Shown here: piece after piece, positions 62,960 to 64,000 of the stretch
Numbering within the stretch: the first letter of the stretch is position 1
Layout of the letters: every line of letters starts with the position of its first letter
Origin: Corynebacterium riegelii
GTDB lineage: Bacteria; Actinomycetota; Actinomycetes; Mycobacteriales; Mycobacteriaceae
Reading direction: 5' to 3'
Assembly (NCBI RefSeq): GCF_016728505.1
Contig: NZ_CP068159.1
Coordinates: 806,001 to 870,000 of the forward strand
Length of the DNA: 64,000 bases
The notes under the pieces: model-generated
The model's input: only the letters and a program-made list of their open reading frames with translations
Databases searched by the model: none
What the model was told of the DNA's origin: nothing
Program-made: the position numbers and the translations under genes

Positions 62960-64000
62960 GTGACTACCGTAGCTCCGCGCAGCGTTGCTCAGCGACTTGC
63001 TGATGCACCCAAGGTCCGCGACACAATTTTGGCCGCCGCCGCAGCCGCCCGCGGAGTGGAAGGCGCGGACCCCCACGCCTTTGCGCACGCCTGGTTGTTC
63101 ACGGGCCCGCCGGGCGCTGGCCGCTCCAATGCGGCGCTGGCGTTCGCCGCGGCGCTGATGTGCGAGGACCCGTCCGAGATCGGCTGCGGCCGCTGCAAGT
63201 CCTGCCGCGACGCCCTGGCCGGTACCCACACCGACCTGGTGCATGTTGTGCCGCGCGAGCTTGCCATCAAAGTTGAGCCGGTGCGTGAGATTGTTGCTCA
63301 AGCTTCCCGCTTGCCGACGGTTGCGTCACACCGCATCCTCATCATCCAAAACGCCGACCGCCTTACCAAGGAGGCGGCCGACGTGCTCCTCAAAACCGTT
63401 GAGGAGCCGCCGGAACAGACCGTGATCGTGTTGTGCGCGCCGTCCACGGACCCCCAAGACATCTCGCAGACGCTGCGCTCACGCTGTAGGCACCTCTACA
63501 TCCCGGCGCCCTCGCAGCGGGAAGTGGTCCGCGTGCTTATGGAGGAAGAGGGCGCCAGTGAGCACGATGCGCAGCTGGCTGCGGCGGCCTCGCTGCACCA
63601 CATCGGGCGCGCCCGCAAGCTGGTGACCATGGAATCGGTGCAGTCGCGCCGCGCCGCCGCCATCAACCTGGCGGAGCTGGTCTTCCATGGCGCCCAGGGC
63701 TTCCAAGCCGTGTCCACACTGGTCAAGCGCGTGCAGAAGGAGGCGGTGGACGACTACGCCGAGGCCGACGCTCTAGAGCGCGAAAAGCTTGAGGTGGCTC
63801 TTGGCGTTGGCACGAAGGGGCGCGGTGCCGCCAAAGCAATGTCCGGCACTGCCAGCGAGCTCAAAGAGCTTGAGGCCGCGCAGAAGGCGCGTGCTACTCG
63901 ACGCAAACGTGACGCCCTCGACCTCGCCCTCGTAGACCTCGCCGGCATCTACCGCGACGCGCTGGTACTCAAGTCCGGTGCGGAAGTGCCCCTGACCCAC
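62960..64000 (+). CDS. holB: DNA polymerase III subunit delta' (partial, 5' part)
   Basis: 347 codons open to the window's right edge. GTG 62960, no ribosome site; TACCCT 8 nt upstream may be a leaderless -10. Clamp-loader AAA+ fold: P-loop-like WLFTGPPGAGRSNAALAFAA near residue 45 (with R in place of Lys), zinc-binding Cys (CEDPSEIGCGRCKSC), VREIVAQASRLPT, IIQNADRLTKEAADVLLKTV and SRC. The change in the P-loop Lys is usual for delta', which does not bind ATP. Gene order topA-cyaB-holB is conserved. Confidence 0.93.
   Translation, partial: MTTVAPRSVAQRLADAPKVRDTILAAAAAARGVEGADPHAFAHAWLFTGPPGAGRSNAALAFAAALMCEDPSEIGCGRCKSCRDALAGTHTDLVHVVPRELAIKVEPVREIVAQASRLPTVASHRILIIQNADRLTKEAADVLLKTVEEPPEQTVIVLCAPSTDPQDISQTLRSRCRHLYIPAPSQREVVRVLMEEEGASEHDAQLAAAASLHHIGRARKLVTMESVQSRRAAAINLAELVFHGAQGFQAVSTLVKRVQKEAVDDYAEADALEREKLEVALGVGTKGRGAAKAMSGTASELKELEAAQKARATRRKRDALDLALVDLAGIYRDALVLKSGAEVPLTH

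Overview
The window comes from a GC-rich actinobacterium, almost certainly the genus Corynebacterium. The backbone gene order is that of the mycolic-acid actinobacteria: gatD-murT-dnaQ-like-leuA, lysC-asd, katA, an Mrp-type antiporter operon, pbp1a-whcA, ridA-MBL-glxR, nth-tlpA-nudix-marP-hydrolase, then ssd-tad-helicase-cspA-topA-cyaB-holB. LysC is 421 aa with an internal beta-subunit start and GlxR is 227 aa, as in C. glutamicum. Several genes look leaderless, with a -10 hexamer 6-8 nt before the start codon. The species cannot be fixed from this window. All positions, motifs and starts were read by eye; no database search was possible.

Layout. 0-6 kb: lipid II amidation genes (gatD partial, murT), a degenerate DnaQ-like protein, a PA-rich membrane protein and leuA behind a leucine-rich leader peptide. 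6.1-11.2 kb: accessory zone with a DUF222/HNH protein, a lone HsdM-like methylase with altered catalytic motifs, small membrane proteins, and an ABC ATPase that seems truncated and has no permease. 11.2-14.5 kb: DMT transporter, lysC, asd. 14.5-16.1 kb: a small island between 33-34 bp direct repeats, holding a secreted protein and a decayed serine recombinase. 16.2-27.4 kb: katA, a YkvI-like transporter, an ECF sigma factor overlapping the end of the mnhA(B)CDEFG operon, and a YhgE-like membrane protein.

27.7-37.5 kb is the second accessory zone: a very large Rib/G5-repeat surface protein split by a frameshift, an AAA/DUF4143 ATPase behind two palindromic operators, a secreted anchored protein and an Abi/HEPN-like protein next to a tRNA-Pro. 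37.8-64 kb is conserved backbone: cell-wall synthesis (PBP with PASTA), redox regulation (WhcA), cAMP signalling (GlxR and the adenylate cyclase CyaB in one window), DNA repair (nth), MarP-like protease, a Tad/Flp pilus cluster, helicase, cold-shock protein, topoisomerase I and the start of holB.

Most unexpected is an interspersed DNA motif, CGTCGATAAGC (longer form GCGTCGATAAGCAAAAGC). It occurs nine times exactly plus two near copies, on both strands and in different reading frames, so it is selected or spread as DNA rather than as protein. Other unusual structure: 12-16 bp tandem duplications that repeat the stop-codon region of lysC, asd and katA; two tandem 94-bp units with inverted ends after cspA; paired DnaA boxes before ssd; and a large perfect palindrome after katA with a half copy at 36.1 kb.
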